Notes: generated by a model from the sequence alone, not told the origin. Positions 8,400 to 17,051 are shown, counted from the stretch's first letter. The stretch is 64,000 nucleotides of DNA from Leisingera sp. ANG-Vp (GCF_000813725.1 NZ_JWLD01000047.1:1-64000), one strand, 5' to 3'. Numbers and translations are program-made.

Positions 8400-9512
8400 A
8401 TGAAAATCACCCGTATCCGCGTCTTTCAAACCGGCTTGCCTTATGTTGGCGGTGCTTATGTCTGGGGCGCAGGCAACACCATTGAAACCGCCACCGCCTC
8501 TGTGGTGGTGATCGACACCGACGCAGGCCTGCAGGGCTGCGGCGAGTTCACTCCCTGCGGCGAGAATTACATGGTTGCCCATTCCGAAGGCGTGCCGGCC
8601 CTGGCCCGCCTGGTGGCGCCAGCGCTGATCGGCGAAGACCCGCGCGACGTCGCCCGGATCGAGCGGGTCATGGACCATCTGGTGCAGGGGCACGGCTATG
8701 CCAAGGGCCCGTTCGACGCCGCCTGCTGGGACATTCTGGGGCAATCTCTGGACGCACCGCTGTGGCGGCTGTGGGGCGGCAAGCTGACCGATGGCGCACC
8801 AATGTACCGGGTCGCGCCGCAGAAGGGCACCGAGGAAACCATTGCGGAAATGGACGGTTACCGGGCGCAGGGCTACCGCCAGTTCCAGGTCAAGGTCGGC
8901 GGCGACTGGGCGGCCGATATCGACCGCATCCGCTCCACCGTGCCGCTGCTGAAGCCGGGTGAAAAGGCGATGGCCGATGCCAACCAGGGCTGGCGGGTCG
9001 ACAACGCGCTGCGGGTGGCGCGGGCCACCAAGGATCTGGACTACATCCTTGAGCAGCCTTGCCGTACTTACGAGGAATGCCAGCAGGTGCGGATGCGCAC
9101 CGACCTGCCGATGAAACTGGATGAGTGCGTGACCGGCATGCAGGCCGCCCAGCGCATCGTCGCCGATCACGGTGCCGATCTGGTCTGCCTCAAGATCTCC
9201 AACCTCGGCGGCATCTCCAAGGCCTGCCGGGTGCGCGACTACCTGGTCGAGAACCGCTTGCCGGTGGTGGCCGAGGACACCTGGGGCGGCGAGATCTGCA
9301 GCGCCGCGCTGGCGCATTTCGCGGCAACCACGCCCGAGGAATACCTGCACAACACCACCGACCTGATGAACTACAACACCCGTTCCACCGGCATCGGCGG
9401 CCCGCGCGCGGAAAACGGCAAGCTCTACGCTCCGGACGCTCCGGGTCTGGGGGTGGCGCCCGATTTCGAAAGCCTCGGAGCGCCGGTGGCGGAGTTCGGA
9501 GACGCCGGGTGA
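8400..9512 (+). CDS. enolase-superfamily (mandelate racemase/muconate lactonizing type) enzyme 1
   Basis: A 370-residue enzyme with an N-terminal capping domain (about 1-125) and a (beta/alpha)7-beta barrel. Catalytic and metal residues are Lys165 (QFQVKVGG), Asp193 (ADANQG), Glu218 (LEQPC), Asp241 (LDEC) and Lys265 (LKISNLGG). Lysines on both faces of the active site fit 1,1-proton transfer, meaning epimerisation or dehydration. The same arrangement is used by hydroxyproline-betaine 2-epimerase and cis-3-hydroxyproline dehydratase. The ATG at 8400 is chosen because it begins the family's MKITRI start; the frame is open 42 bp earlier into the dddQ gene. It is paired with the DddQ-like cupin upstream. 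The substrate is unknown. Confidence 0.85.
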   Translation: MKITRIRVFQTGLPYVGGAYVWGAGNTIETATASVVVIDTDAGLQGCGEFTPCGENYMVAHSEGVPALARLVAPALIGEDPRDVARIERVMDHLVQGHGYAKGPFDAACWDILGQSLDAPLWRLWGGKLTDGAPMYRVAPQKGTEETIAEMDGYRAQGYRQFQVKVGGDWAADIDRIRSTVPLLKPGEKAMADANQGWRVDNALRVARATKDLDYILEQPCRTYEECQQVRMRTDLPMKLDECVTGMQAAQRIVADHGADLVCLKISNLGGISKACRVRDYLVENRLPVVAEDTWGGEICSAALAHFAATTPEEYLHNTTDLMNYNTRSTGIGGPRAENGKLYAPDAPGLGVAPDFESLGAPVAEFGDAG

Positions 9513-9599
9513 CTGGCCTGATCCCCTTGCCCTGTCTGGCTCGCGGCCCCAGCCGCGGGCGGGCCTAGGCTGGGCAGGTATTCAACCAGGAGAATTGCC

Positions 9600-9884
9600 A
9601 TGACCATCGCAGCCCAAGCCACCCAGATGATCGACGACGACCGCGTCCGTGTGACCCGTTTCGACTTTGCCCCCGGCGCCGAAACCGGCTGGCACAGACA
9701 TGCGATGGACTACGTGATCACCGCTGTCACCGACTGCCGCATGCGGCTGGAGATGCCGGGCGGCGAAGTCAAAGAGGTCACTGTCCCCGCGGGCACGGCC
9801 TACCGCCGCGATGAGGGCGTCGAGCACAATGTCATCAACGCCGGGGATGCGCGCATGAGTTTTGTGGAAGTGGAGCTGAAATGA
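9600..9884 (+). CDS. small cupin-domain protein
   Basis: A 94-residue single-domain cupin. Motif 1 is GAETGWHRHAMDYVITAV and motif 2 includes PAGTAYRRDEGVEHNVINAG, giving candidate metal histidines in WHRH and the C-terminal EHNV. The AGGAG at 9589-9593 is well placed before the ATG. The stop overlaps the start of enolase 2 by 4 bp (ATGA), so the two are coupled. It forms the middle member of the three cupin-enolase doublets here. It is too small to be DddQ and lacks its HxHx3ExY motif. A sugar-binding or isomerase-type accessory role is possible. Function is not recognised beyond the fold. Confidence 0.75.
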   Translation: MTIAAQATQMIDDDRVRVTRFDFAPGAETGWHRHAMDYVITAVTDCRMRLEMPGGEVKEVTVPAGTAYRRDEGVEHNVINAGDARMSFVEVELK

Positions 9885-10990
9885 AAATCACCCGGATCAC
9901 CGTCTATCAGCTCGATATGCCGCTGACCGAACCTTACTACCTGTCGGGCGGACGGCTGAAGTTCGAGAAGCTCGACAGCACATTTGTCCGCATCGACACC
10001 GATGAAGGCGTCTCGGGGTGGGGCGAAGGCTGTCCCTGGGGGCATACCTACCTGCCTGCGCATGGGCCGGGGATCCGAGCAGGGATTGAAACGCTGGCGC
10101 CAGCCCTTATTGGGCTCGATCCGCGCAGTCTGGACCATGTGAACCGGGTGATGGATGTGCAGCTTCCGGGGCACCCATATGTGAAATCGCCGATCGACAT
10201 GGCCTGCTGGGATATTCTCGGCAAAGCCTCCGGCCTGCCGCTATGGCAGCTCTTGGGCGGGGCGGAGGCCGCGCCGGTGCTGGTCAACTCGTCCATCTCC
10301 ACCGGCACCCCTGAAGAGATGCTGGCGCTGATCGGACGGGCTGCGCAAAAGGGCTACACCGTGCATTCGGCCAAAGTGGGCGGCACAGATATCGGCCTCG
10401 ACATCGACCGGATCGAGGCGATTTCCGAAGGCCTGCCCAAGGGCCACAAGGTAACCTTTGACGTGAACCGCGCCTGGCAGCCCGGCGTGGCGGTGGAAGT
10501 GCTGAACTCGGTCAAGGCGCGTGACTGGGTGGAGCAGCCCTGCGAGACGCTGGACCAATGCGCCCATGTGGCCGCCCGCGTCTCCAACCCGATCATGCTG
10601 GATGAATGCATGCATACGTTCGCCGACCATCTGGAGGCCTGGAAGCGCGGTGCCTGCGAGGGCGTGAAGGTGAAGCCCAACCGCGTCGGCGGGCTGACGC
10701 GCGCGCGGCAGATCCGTGACTTTGGCGTTTCCGTCGGCTGGCAAATGCATATCGAGGATCTGGGCGGCTCGGCCCTTGCCGATACCGCAGCGATCCATCT
10801 GGCAGCCTCGACACCGGAGGCGAACCGGCTGGCAAGCTGGCTGTGCCACTACCACCTGGACGCGGACCCGGTCCCCGGTCAGGGCGCCCGCAATGACGCA
10901 GGCGTCGCGGTGCCGCCCTCCCTGCCCGGCCTTGGCGTTACGCCTGAGGACGGCGCGCTGGGAGATCCGGTTGCGGTTTACGGAGGCTGA
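9881..10990 (+). CDS. enolase-superfamily enzyme 2 (cis-3-hydroxyproline dehydratase-like)
   Basis: A 369-residue paralogue of enzyme 1, with Lys165 (SAKVGG), Asp194 (DVNRAW), Glu218 (VEQPC), Asp241 (LDECMH) and Lys263/Lys265 (VKVKPNRVGG). The N-terminal lid, with LSGGRLKFEKLDSTF and the GHTYLPAHGPG loop, differs strongly from the other two copies, so it probably takes a different substrate. From memory this lid resembles the enolase-type cis-3-hydroxy-L-proline dehydratases of Labrenzia and Pelagibaca; I cannot verify that by alignment. Such an enzyme would make Delta1-pyrroline-2-carboxylate, which Ldh2-type reductases (compare 18172-19215) can reduce. The start overlaps the small cupin gene by 4 bp. 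Confidence 0.8.
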   Translation: MKITRITVYQLDMPLTEPYYLSGGRLKFEKLDSTFVRIDTDEGVSGWGEGCPWGHTYLPAHGPGIRAGIETLAPALIGLDPRSLDHVNRVMDVQLPGHPYVKSPIDMACWDILGKASGLPLWQLLGGAEAAPVLVNSSISTGTPEEMLALIGRAAQKGYTVHSAKVGGTDIGLDIDRIEAISEGLPKGHKVTFDVNRAWQPGVAVEVLNSVKARDWVEQPCETLDQCAHVAARVSNPIMLDECMHTFADHLEAWKRGACEGVKVKPNRVGGLTRARQIRDFGVSVGWQMHIEDLGGSALADTAAIHLAASTPEANRLASWLCHYHLDADPVPGQGARNDAGVAVPPSLPGLGVTPEDGALGDPVAVYGG

Positions 10991-10994
10991 GGCG

Positions 10995-11600
10995 ATGCCG
11001 GCGCGGCTGCTGCAGGAACTGACGGGGCTGGCAGCCCGGACCGAAGGTCTGGACTGGTTTGCCGCGCGGATGCAGGGCCTGCCGCGGCTGGACATTGCCC
11101 CGCGCCGCCTACCGGTCTGCGGTAAGATCAGCGCCCTGCGCCAAAACGAGACGCAGAACGGTCCGGCTCCCTCCAGTTCGACGCAGGATGCCGTGGAGGC
11201 GCTTATTGATGCGATCCCCAGCTTGCACTGGCAGCAGACATATACCGAGGCCGATGGTTTCTCCCGCGCGTGGCTGGACAATTACGGCTGGGTCAACCTG
11301 ATCTCTCCCGAAGGGCTCTACCAAAGCCATGAGATGCGCCTATCCATCGGCTACTGGGGCGCAGGCCAGCACTACGACGAGCACTCGCACGCGCCCGAGG
11401 AGACCTATCTGATCCTCGCAGGTCAGGCCCGGTTCCATTCCGAAGGCCGCCCCGCACGCGATGCCGGGCCTGGAGACACCATCCACCACGCACCGCACCA
11501 GAAGCACGCCATCGGCATGGTGCCCGGCCCGCTGCTGGCGGCTGCCTTCTGGCGCGGAGAAGACCTTTTGAAGAAATCCGACTTGGGAACACGCACATGA
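10995..11600 (+). CDS. dddQ: DddQ-family DMSP lyase-like cupin (copy 2)
   Basis: A 201-residue second DddQ-like protein, clearly diverged from copy 1 in its N-terminal half but with the full site: Tyr127, His130, His132, Glu136, Tyr138 (HSHAPEETY) and His171 (HQKHAI). The spacing Y-x2-H-x-H-x3-E-x-Y is identical in both copies. The ATG at 10995, four bases after the enolase 2 stop, is used; the open frame runs back through that gene but is a shadow there. The stop overlaps enolase 3 by 4 bp. Two dddQ genes close together are known from Roseovarius nubinhibens. The alternating enolase genes suggest the two copies may serve different substrates. Confidence 0.72.
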   Translation: MPARLLQELTGLAARTEGLDWFAARMQGLPRLDIAPRRLPVCGKISALRQNETQNGPAPSSSTQDAVEALIDAIPSLHWQQTYTEADGFSRAWLDNYGWVNLISPEGLYQSHEMRLSIGYWGAGQHYDEHSHAPEETYLILAGQARFHSEGRPARDAGPGDTIHHAPHQKHAIGMVPGPLLAAAFWRGEDLLKKSDLGTRT

Positions 11601-12700
11601 AAATCACCCGGATCTCCCTGTGGCACGTGCCGCTGACCAGCCACACCGCCTATTACATGGCCGAGGGCAAGACTTGCGACACGGTCGAAAGCGTGGTGCT
11701 GGCGCTGGATACCGACACCGGTCTGACCGGCTGGGGCGAGGTCTGCCCGATCCCGCATTACCTGCCCGCCTATGCCCGCGGCGTGGTGCCTGCGGTCGAG
11801 GAGATGGCACCTGTGCTGCTGGGGGCCGATCCGGTTGGACCTGAAGCCCTGATGGCCAAGCTGGATGCCTGGCTGCAAGGCCACCCCTATGCAAAGTCCG
11901 CCATCGACATTGCTCTGTGGGATCTGACCGCGCAGGCTGCCAGGCTGCCCCTGCATGCGCTGCTGGGCGGGCAGCGGCAGGCGGATATGCCGCTCTATCA
12001 CTCAATCACCTGCGTCGCGCCCGAGGAAATGGCCCGCATCGCCAAGGAGGCGCAGGCGACCGGCATCACCCAGTTCCAGGTGAAGCTGGGCGCAGACCGG
12101 GACTGGCAGGCCGATGCGGCCCGGCTGCGGATGGTGCGCGAGGCGGTGGGTGACGGGCCGCTGGTCTATGGCGACTGGAACTGCGGCGCCACCTCGCTGG
12201 ATGCCTCGCGCGTGGGCCGGGCTGTCGCCGATCTCGACATCATGCTGGAGCAGCCCTGCGCCACCATCGAAGATTGCGCCCGGGTGCGCGCGGCCTGCGG
12301 GCTGCCGATGAAGATGGATGAAAACGCTTTTGACACCGCATCGCTGCTGGCAGGCCATGCCGCCGGAGTGATGGATGCTGTGGCCATCAAACTGTCGAAA
12401 TTCGGCGGGCTTTCGGCCTCGCGCCGGGCGCGGGATCTGTGCCTGCATCTGGGCGCCAAGATGTGCATCGAGGACACTTGGGGCTCTGACATCACCACCG
12501 CGGCGCTGCTGCATCTGGGCGCCTCCACCGAGCCCTTGGCCGTGATGAATGTTTGCGACCTCTCTTCCTACGTCAGTCCCAGACTGGACCCGGCCGGACC
12601 GGAGCGGCGCAATGGCCGCATCGCCCCGCCCGAAGGCCCCGGCCTCGGCGTGCGCCCGGACCGCGGGGGGCTTGGTGCTCCCGCAGCTGTGATCGATTAA
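11597..12700 (+). CDS. enolase-superfamily enzyme 3
   Basis: A 367-residue third paralogue with Lys163 (QFQVKLG), Asp193 (YGDWNCG), Glu218 (LEQPC), Asp241 (MDENAF) and Lys265 (AIKLSKFGG). The lid (AYYMAEGKTCDTVE and GEVCPIPHYLPAYARG) is unlike those of copies 1 and 2. It is translationally coupled to dddQ copy 2 by an ATGA overlap. All three copies keep a lysine on each face of the active site, which suits racemase/epimerase or syn/anti dehydratase chemistry on a carboxylate. Hydroxyproline-betaine epimerase is one candidate from context, not from a decisive motif. Confidence 0.82.
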   Translation: MKITRISLWHVPLTSHTAYYMAEGKTCDTVESVVLALDTDTGLTGWGEVCPIPHYLPAYARGVVPAVEEMAPVLLGADPVGPEALMAKLDAWLQGHPYAKSAIDIALWDLTAQAARLPLHALLGGQRQADMPLYHSITCVAPEEMARIAKEAQATGITQFQVKLGADRDWQADAARLRMVREAVGDGPLVYGDWNCGATSLDASRVGRAVADLDIMLEQPCATIEDCARVRAACGLPMKMDENAFDTASLLAGHAAGVMDAVAIKLSKFGGLSASRRARDLCLHLGAKMCIEDTWGSDITTAALLHLGASTEPLAVMNVCDLSSYVSPRLDPAGPERRNGRIAPPEGPGLGVRPDRGGLGAPAAVID

Positions 12701-12766
12701 TTTTTGACTTTCTGGTCAAAATTCTCCTAACAATGGGCAACCCCGCCCTCAACAGGAACTGAAGAC

Positions 12767-14041
12767 ATGGAAAAGATCCTCTCCCAGGCTGAATGGACCG
12801 AACGCGCCCGCGCGGTGCTGCCCGCCGGCGGCTTTGGCAACTTCGACCCCGGTATCGTCATCCGCGAGGGCAAGGGCTCGCGCGTGTGGGATGAAAACGG
12901 CAAGGAATACATCGACTATCTGATCGGCTCCGGGCCGATGATGCTGGGCCATGGCCACCCGGAGGTGATGGAGGCGGTGCTGGAGCAGCTGCCTAAGGGC
13001 ATGACTTTCTTTGCCAGCAACGCCCGCGGGATTGAGCTGGCCGAGGAGATCTGCCGCGCTGTGCCCTGCGGTGAGCAGCTGCGCTATGTGTCGACCGGCG
13101 GCGAGGCGGATATGTATGCGATCCGGCTGGCGCGGGCATTCACCGGTCGCACCAAGATCGTCAAATTCGAGGGCGGTTATCACGGCATGTCGGCCGAGGC
13201 GCAGATGAGCCTGGCGCCTTCGGTGCGGGTGAATTTCCCGCAGGCGGTGCCGGACAGCGCGGGTATCCCTCCGTCTGTCGCAGCCGAAGTGCTGGTGGCG
13301 CCGTTCAACGACTTTGAGTACATCAAGCAGCTGATGGCGGAACACGGATCCGAGATCGCCGCCATCATCGCCGAGCCGCTGCAGCGCATTGTACCGCCGC
13401 TTCCGGGTTTCCTTGATCTGCTGCGCGAGGAGACACAGAAACACGGCAGCCTCTTGATCTTTGACGAAGTGGTGACCGGTTTCCGCTCCACCTATGGCGG
13501 CGGGCAGGAGCTGTATAGTGTCACCCCGGACCTGGCGACACTGGGCAAGGTGATCGGCGGCGGCTTCCCCCTGGCGGCCATCGTCGGGCGTGCAGATATC
13601 ATGCAGCATTTCGACAAAGCGCAGGTTGGCGCCGAGGGCTGGCTGATGCAGCTGGGCACCCTGTCGGGCAATCCGGTGGCGGCGGTGGCCGGCCTCAAGA
13701 CCATGGAAGTGCTGCGCCGCGAGGGCGTCTATGACCGGCTGAACGGCACCGGCCAGCGGCTGATGCAAGCCACAAGTGCTGCACTGGAAGAGGCCGGGGT
13801 GCCGTTCCAGATCGTCGGCGAGCCTGCGCTGTTCGAGGTGGTCTTTACCGATGCCAAGGTTCGCGACTACCGCGATACACAGGCGGGCAATGCCGAGCGG
13901 ACCAAACGCTATAACGCGGTGCTGCGCGAGGAAGGCCTCTTCAAGTCGCCGGGCAAGACCTATCCCAGCCTGGCGCTGACAGAAGAGGACCTGGAGCAGA
14001 CTGAAGCGGCGATCCGCAAGGCGGCAATGGCGCTGGATTGA
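12767..14041 (+). CDS. class III PLP aminotransferase/glutamate-1-semialdehyde aminomutase-like
   Basis: A 424-residue fold-type I PLP enzyme. The Schiff-base lysine is Lys261 in LGKVIGGG, the PLP-contacting Asp is in LLIFDEVVTGFR (about 228-239), and the STGGEADMYAIR phosphate-binding stretch is near 108-119. It resembles glutamate-1-semialdehyde 2,1-aminomutase, but the gene sits in a catabolic operon, so haem synthesis is unlikely. AGGAACTG precedes the ATG. It is last in the rightward operon, 66 bp after enolase 3. It may transaminate an amino acid or amine formed downstream of the enolase steps. Family certain, substrate not. Confidence 0.85.
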   Translation: MEKILSQAEWTERARAVLPAGGFGNFDPGIVIREGKGSRVWDENGKEYIDYLIGSGPMMLGHGHPEVMEAVLEQLPKGMTFFASNARGIELAEEICRAVPCGEQLRYVSTGGEADMYAIRLARAFTGRTKIVKFEGGYHGMSAEAQMSLAPSVRVNFPQAVPDSAGIPPSVAAEVLVAPFNDFEYIKQLMAEHGSEIAAIIAEPLQRIVPPLPGFLDLLREETQKHGSLLIFDEVVTGFRSTYGGGQELYSVTPDLATLGKVIGGGFPLAAIVGRADIMQHFDKAQVGAEGWLMQLGTLSGNPVAAVAGLKTMEVLRREGVYDRLNGTGQRLMQATSAALEEAGVPFQIVGEPALFEVVFTDAKVRDYRDTQAGNAERTKRYNAVLREEGLFKSPGKTYPSLALTEEDLEQTEAAIRKAAMALD

Positions 14042-14082
14042 TGTAAACCCGTGAGGGCAGCGCGCGTCCGCGGGCGGAAGCG

Positions 14083-14133
14083 TAGCGCCCGCCCATGGGG
14101 GCGGACGGGCGCTGCCCGGCCTATCAGCCGGGC
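14083..14133 (+). repeat. intergenic element family 2, copy A
   Basis: A GC-rich element ending in a GCCCGGC-CTATCA-GCCGGGC hairpin (14114-14133), between converging genes. Its reverse complement is nearly the same as 17052-17103, and 20764-20811 is a more distant copy. It probably acts as a bidirectional terminator. Confidence 0.6.
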
Positions 14134-14153
14134 GGTACATCTTTGTAACCTGG

Positions 14154-15698
14154 TCAAATAGCCCGCTGTTGCACGTGAATCGGAAACCGCTTGCGGATCT
14201 CAGCGTCGATCTCTGCCGGAATGTGGCTTGGCAGCGGTGCGGCCAGCAGCTCTTGCGTGCGGACGCGGGCCTTCTCCAGCAGATCCTTGTCCGGTGACGC
14301 CGCCCATTCCTGCGGGGTGCGGCGGTCGGCGAGCGGCGGGTAGTAATAGTCGCTCTCCATCCGGTTCAGCGTCTGTGCATGGCCCAGAAAGTGCCCAGCC
14401 CCGCCAACGCAGACATCGCGGATTACCTCCAGCGACAGCGTCTCTTCGCTGACCTCAAACCCGCGGGTGGCGCGCATGATTGAGCCGATCATGTCGTTGT
14501 CCAGCACAAAACTTTCCAGCGAGCAGCCCAGCAGAGAGCCGTACATACCCGCTGCCTCATAGATCAGATTGGCGCCGGAAAGGGCAGACAGCAGCTCGGT
14601 GATGCCTTTCTCGTAGCCTGCCTGGAAATCCGGCATCTTGGCGTCGGTCATGCCCGCCGAAACCGCGCAGGGGATATCGTAGTGCTGCGCCATCTGGGCG
14701 CAGGCGGCCATCAGAAGCCCCTGCTCGGCGCTGCCGCCTGACATGGCGCCGGTGCGCAGGTCGCTGACAAAAGGCAGCGCGCCGAAGGTGGCCGGGTGGC
14801 CGGGGTTCAGGAGGTTCACGTAGACCAGCCCGGCGAGGACTTCGGCAGTTTGCTGAGCAACCGCCCCGGCCAATGGTGCCGGGCTGGTGGCACCCGCCTG
14901 CCCTGCCGAGACCAGCTTCAGCGGGATGCCATGGCGGGCCGCGCATTCGATCACGCCCAACGCCTCCTCGGCGAAGGTCAGCGGCGGCACAATAAAACAG
15001 GTAGAGACGCAAAACGGCGGCCGCGCCCGCAGAGCCTCCGGGCCGCCTGCGACCATCTGCATCATCTGCACCGCGGCCTCCATGTTCTCTTCCGAGGTGA
15101 AGGAGCCACCCACCGGCTTGGCAGTACCTGCAAGACAGGCATAGGCGGTGTTGAGGTCCATCTCAAACGGGTCGGTGAGATCGCGCGCCACCACCGTGCG
15201 CTGGAACATGTGGATGTTGGGCAGCGCCTCGGCCAGGCGGGCCATGTCGTAGAGATCCTGCAGGGTGCTGTCGCGGATTTCGCCGGTCAGGCTGTCGACG
15301 ATATGCACCGCGGCGCCAGAAGTGCCCAGGTGGATGCGGGTGCCGGAAGGGTCGAGGTCGTACTCCGCCTTCTGCCCGTGCAGTTTGAAGCCGCGGCCCG
15401 CGATCTTCAGGGTGTTTTCAACCAGACCGGAGGGCATCAGCAAGCGTCCGTCTTCGGTCAGCGAACCACCGGCGCTGCAAACGGTATCAATGCATTTCGG
15501 GGTGGCGCCTTTGACGCCGATCTCTTCGAGGATGCGGAAGGCGGTTTCACCGACCATTTCGATCTCGCGTGCGGTGAAGGGCGCAAAACGGCCGCCCTCG
15601 ATGCCCGGCCAGATCGAGGTTGAAGGGCCGGAGCCGGCGCCACCGGCGCGTTCGGATCGGCGGGCTGCGCGGCCGCCGCTGCGGCGTTGGCGGGTCAT
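14154..15698 (-). CDS. trimethylamine methyltransferase (MttB/COG5598) family protein, non-pyrrolysine
   Basis: A 514-residue MttB-superfamily protein, the length of full MttB, with no in-frame amber codon. It therefore belongs to the non-pyrrolysine branch, whose studied members (MtgB, MtpB, MtcB) move a methyl group from glycine betaine, proline betaine or carnitine to a corrinoid protein. It has a basic, low-complexity N-terminus (about 1-26) before the barrel. No corrinoid protein or reductive activator gene is in the window, which is unusual for that chemistry. It overlaps the MmgE/PrpD gene by 4 bp and is last in the leftward operon. It is likely a quaternary-amine demethylase, or a related enzyme of unknown acceptor. 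Confidence 0.8.
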   Translation of the reverse strand: MTRQRRSGGRAARRSERAGGAGSGPSTSIWPGIEGGRFAPFTAREIEMVGETAFRILEEIGVKGATPKCIDTVCSAGGSLTEDGRLLMPSGLVENTLKIAGRGFKLHGQKAEYDLDPSGTRIHLGTSGAAVHIVDSLTGEIRDSTLQDLYDMARLAEALPNIHMFQRTVVARDLTDPFEMDLNTAYACLAGTAKPVGGSFTSEENMEAAVQMMQMVAGGPEALRARPPFCVSTCFIVPPLTFAEEALGVIECAARHGIPLKLVSAGQAGATSPAPLAGAVAQQTAEVLAGLVYVNLLNPGHPATFGALPFVSDLRTGAMSGGSAEQGLLMAACAQMAQHYDIPCAVSAGMTDAKMPDFQAGYEKGITELLSALSGANLIYEAAGMYGSLLGCSLESFVLDNDMIGSIMRATRGFEVSEETLSLEVIRDVCVGGAGHFLGHAQTLNRMESDYYYPPLADRRTPQEWAASPDKDLLEKARVRTQELLAAPLPSHIPAEIDAEIRKRFPIHVQQRAI

Positions 15699-17026
15699 GT
15701 CAGGGCCTTTCTGAAGTGGTCTGCAATGTCGGGGGCTTCGGTCCAGGCGAGCAGGCGGTCGAACTCTGCCGCAGGGCGGCTGGTGATCGAGTGGTGTTTG
15801 GCGGCGTATTGCCCATCGCTCATCGGAGTTTGACGGGAGCCCAGCGGATAGCCGCAGGTGCCCGAGAGGACACGCCCGTTGCGCAAAACCAGCTCCAGGC
15901 GGTCGGGCTGGGCCGGGTCATAGTTCCGCGCCGGGTTCAGCGGCTTGACGGTGGTGACTGTGGTGGCATCGATCAGCCGGGCCACGTCCGGGCGCTGCCA
16001 GAAGCCGACGGCGCTGTCGGCCATGGTGAGGTCTCCAGCCACCAGCACCTGTGCTGTGCAGGCGGGCACCGAGAACAGCGCTTCGGTTTGCGTCGCGGGG
16101 CGGTCGAAGGGCAGGATCGCCTTGTGAAAGTCCGGCATGGTGGCGCGGACCTCTTTGATGTTCGCGTGCGGGGCCTGCCCGCGCAATTCCAGCGCGATGG
16201 TCATCAGCCGGTGGATATAACTGCAGGAGGGCCAGGGTTTGATCAGCAGCCCGTATTCCTGCAGCGCCCACGGGGAGCCGAGCTTGGAGGCGGCAGTGGC
16301 AAAAGTTTCCGATGTGCCCGCCCCCATCAGCCCATTGAACCCCCGGGAACTGTCCAGAACCTGCGGCTTGCCGGTGGCACCGGCGCGGGCCAGCAGTGCG
16401 GCCTCATAGGCGGCACGGGCGGCAAAGCCCGCCTGCAGCGGTTTCACGCTGGAGCCGAATTGCGTTGTGTAGCCGGTGGCCTGCGACACTGCGATGGCCA
16501 TGGCGTGGGCCGTTTGCTCCGCTGTCAGTCCCAGGGCGCGGGCGCAAGCCGCGGTAGCTCCAATGGTGCCGAGCGTGGCAGTTGAATGGAAGCCGCGGGT
16601 GTAGTGATCCAGCGTGACCGCCTCGCCCAAGCGGCAGATCATCTCGAACCCGACGCAGTAGGCAGCAAACATCCGCGCGCCGCTAAGCGGGACGATTTCC
16701 GCCACCGCCAGCAGCGCCGGGAAGATCACGATGGTGGGGTGGGTGTTGCCCGGCTCCTCCCAGTCGTCGAGGTCATAGGCGTGGCCGGACACCGCATTGA
16801 GCAGTGCGGCATAGGCAGGCGTGGCCGTCTGAGGTGTGCCGTAGAGCGGAGCGGGGCCTGCGCCGACCGGCAGCAGGGCTACTCGTGCGGCCCTGGCGAC
16901 ATCGCTTTTTGTGCCCGCGAGGATGCAGCCGAAGCAGTCGGCGACGGCGCGGGAGACTATGGGCAGCAGGTCCTCAGGCGGTTCGGCTGAGGCGGAAAAG
17001 CGGGCGAAGGCTGGCAGGATTGTCAT
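15695..17026 (-). CDS. MmgE/PrpD family protein
   Basis: A 443-residue member of the 2-methylcitrate dehydratase / cis-aconitate decarboxylase superfamily. Recognisable are GHAYDLDDWEEPGNTHPT (about 91-108), the HPT-type catalytic region and the all-helical N-terminal domain. The ATG at 17026 is used, because the open frame beyond it is made of the family 2 repeat; no clear Shine-Dalgarno is seen. Family members dehydrate or decarboxylate 2-methylcitrate, aconitate or related hydroxy acids. No methylcitrate synthase is nearby, so classical propionate metabolism is unlikely. It is coupled to the MttB-family gene. The substrate is unknown. Confidence 0.82.
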   Translation of the reverse strand: MTILPAFARFSASAEPPEDLLPIVSRAVADCFGCILAGTKSDVARAARVALLPVGAGPAPLYGTPQTATPAYAALLNAVSGHAYDLDDWEEPGNTHPTIVIFPALLAVAEIVPLSGARMFAAYCVGFEMICRLGEAVTLDHYTRGFHSTATLGTIGATAACARALGLTAEQTAHAMAIAVSQATGYTTQFGSSVKPLQAGFAARAAYEAALLARAGATGKPQVLDSSRGFNGLMGAGTSETFATAASKLGSPWALQEYGLLIKPWPSCSYIHRLMTIALELRGQAPHANIKEVRATMPDFHKAILPFDRPATQTEALFSVPACTAQVLVAGDLTMADSAVGFWQRPDVARLIDATTVTTVKPLNPARNYDPAQPDRLELVLRNGRVLSGTCGYPLGSRQTPMSDGQYAAKHHSITSRPAAEFDRLLAWTEAPDIADHFRKALT

Positions 17027-17051
17027 GCAAAAGAACCACTGCAATTGTTCT

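Noticed and set aside
12767-14041. Calling the aminomutase-like gene hemL
   Set aside because: It sits at the end of a catabolic operon, and class III aminotransferases resemble HemL. Nothing points to tetrapyrrole synthesis here.
12749-14140. A 463-codon minus-strand frame opposite the aminomutase-like gene
   Set aside because: Antisense to a PLP enzyme with an intact active-site lysine; composition typical of a shadow.
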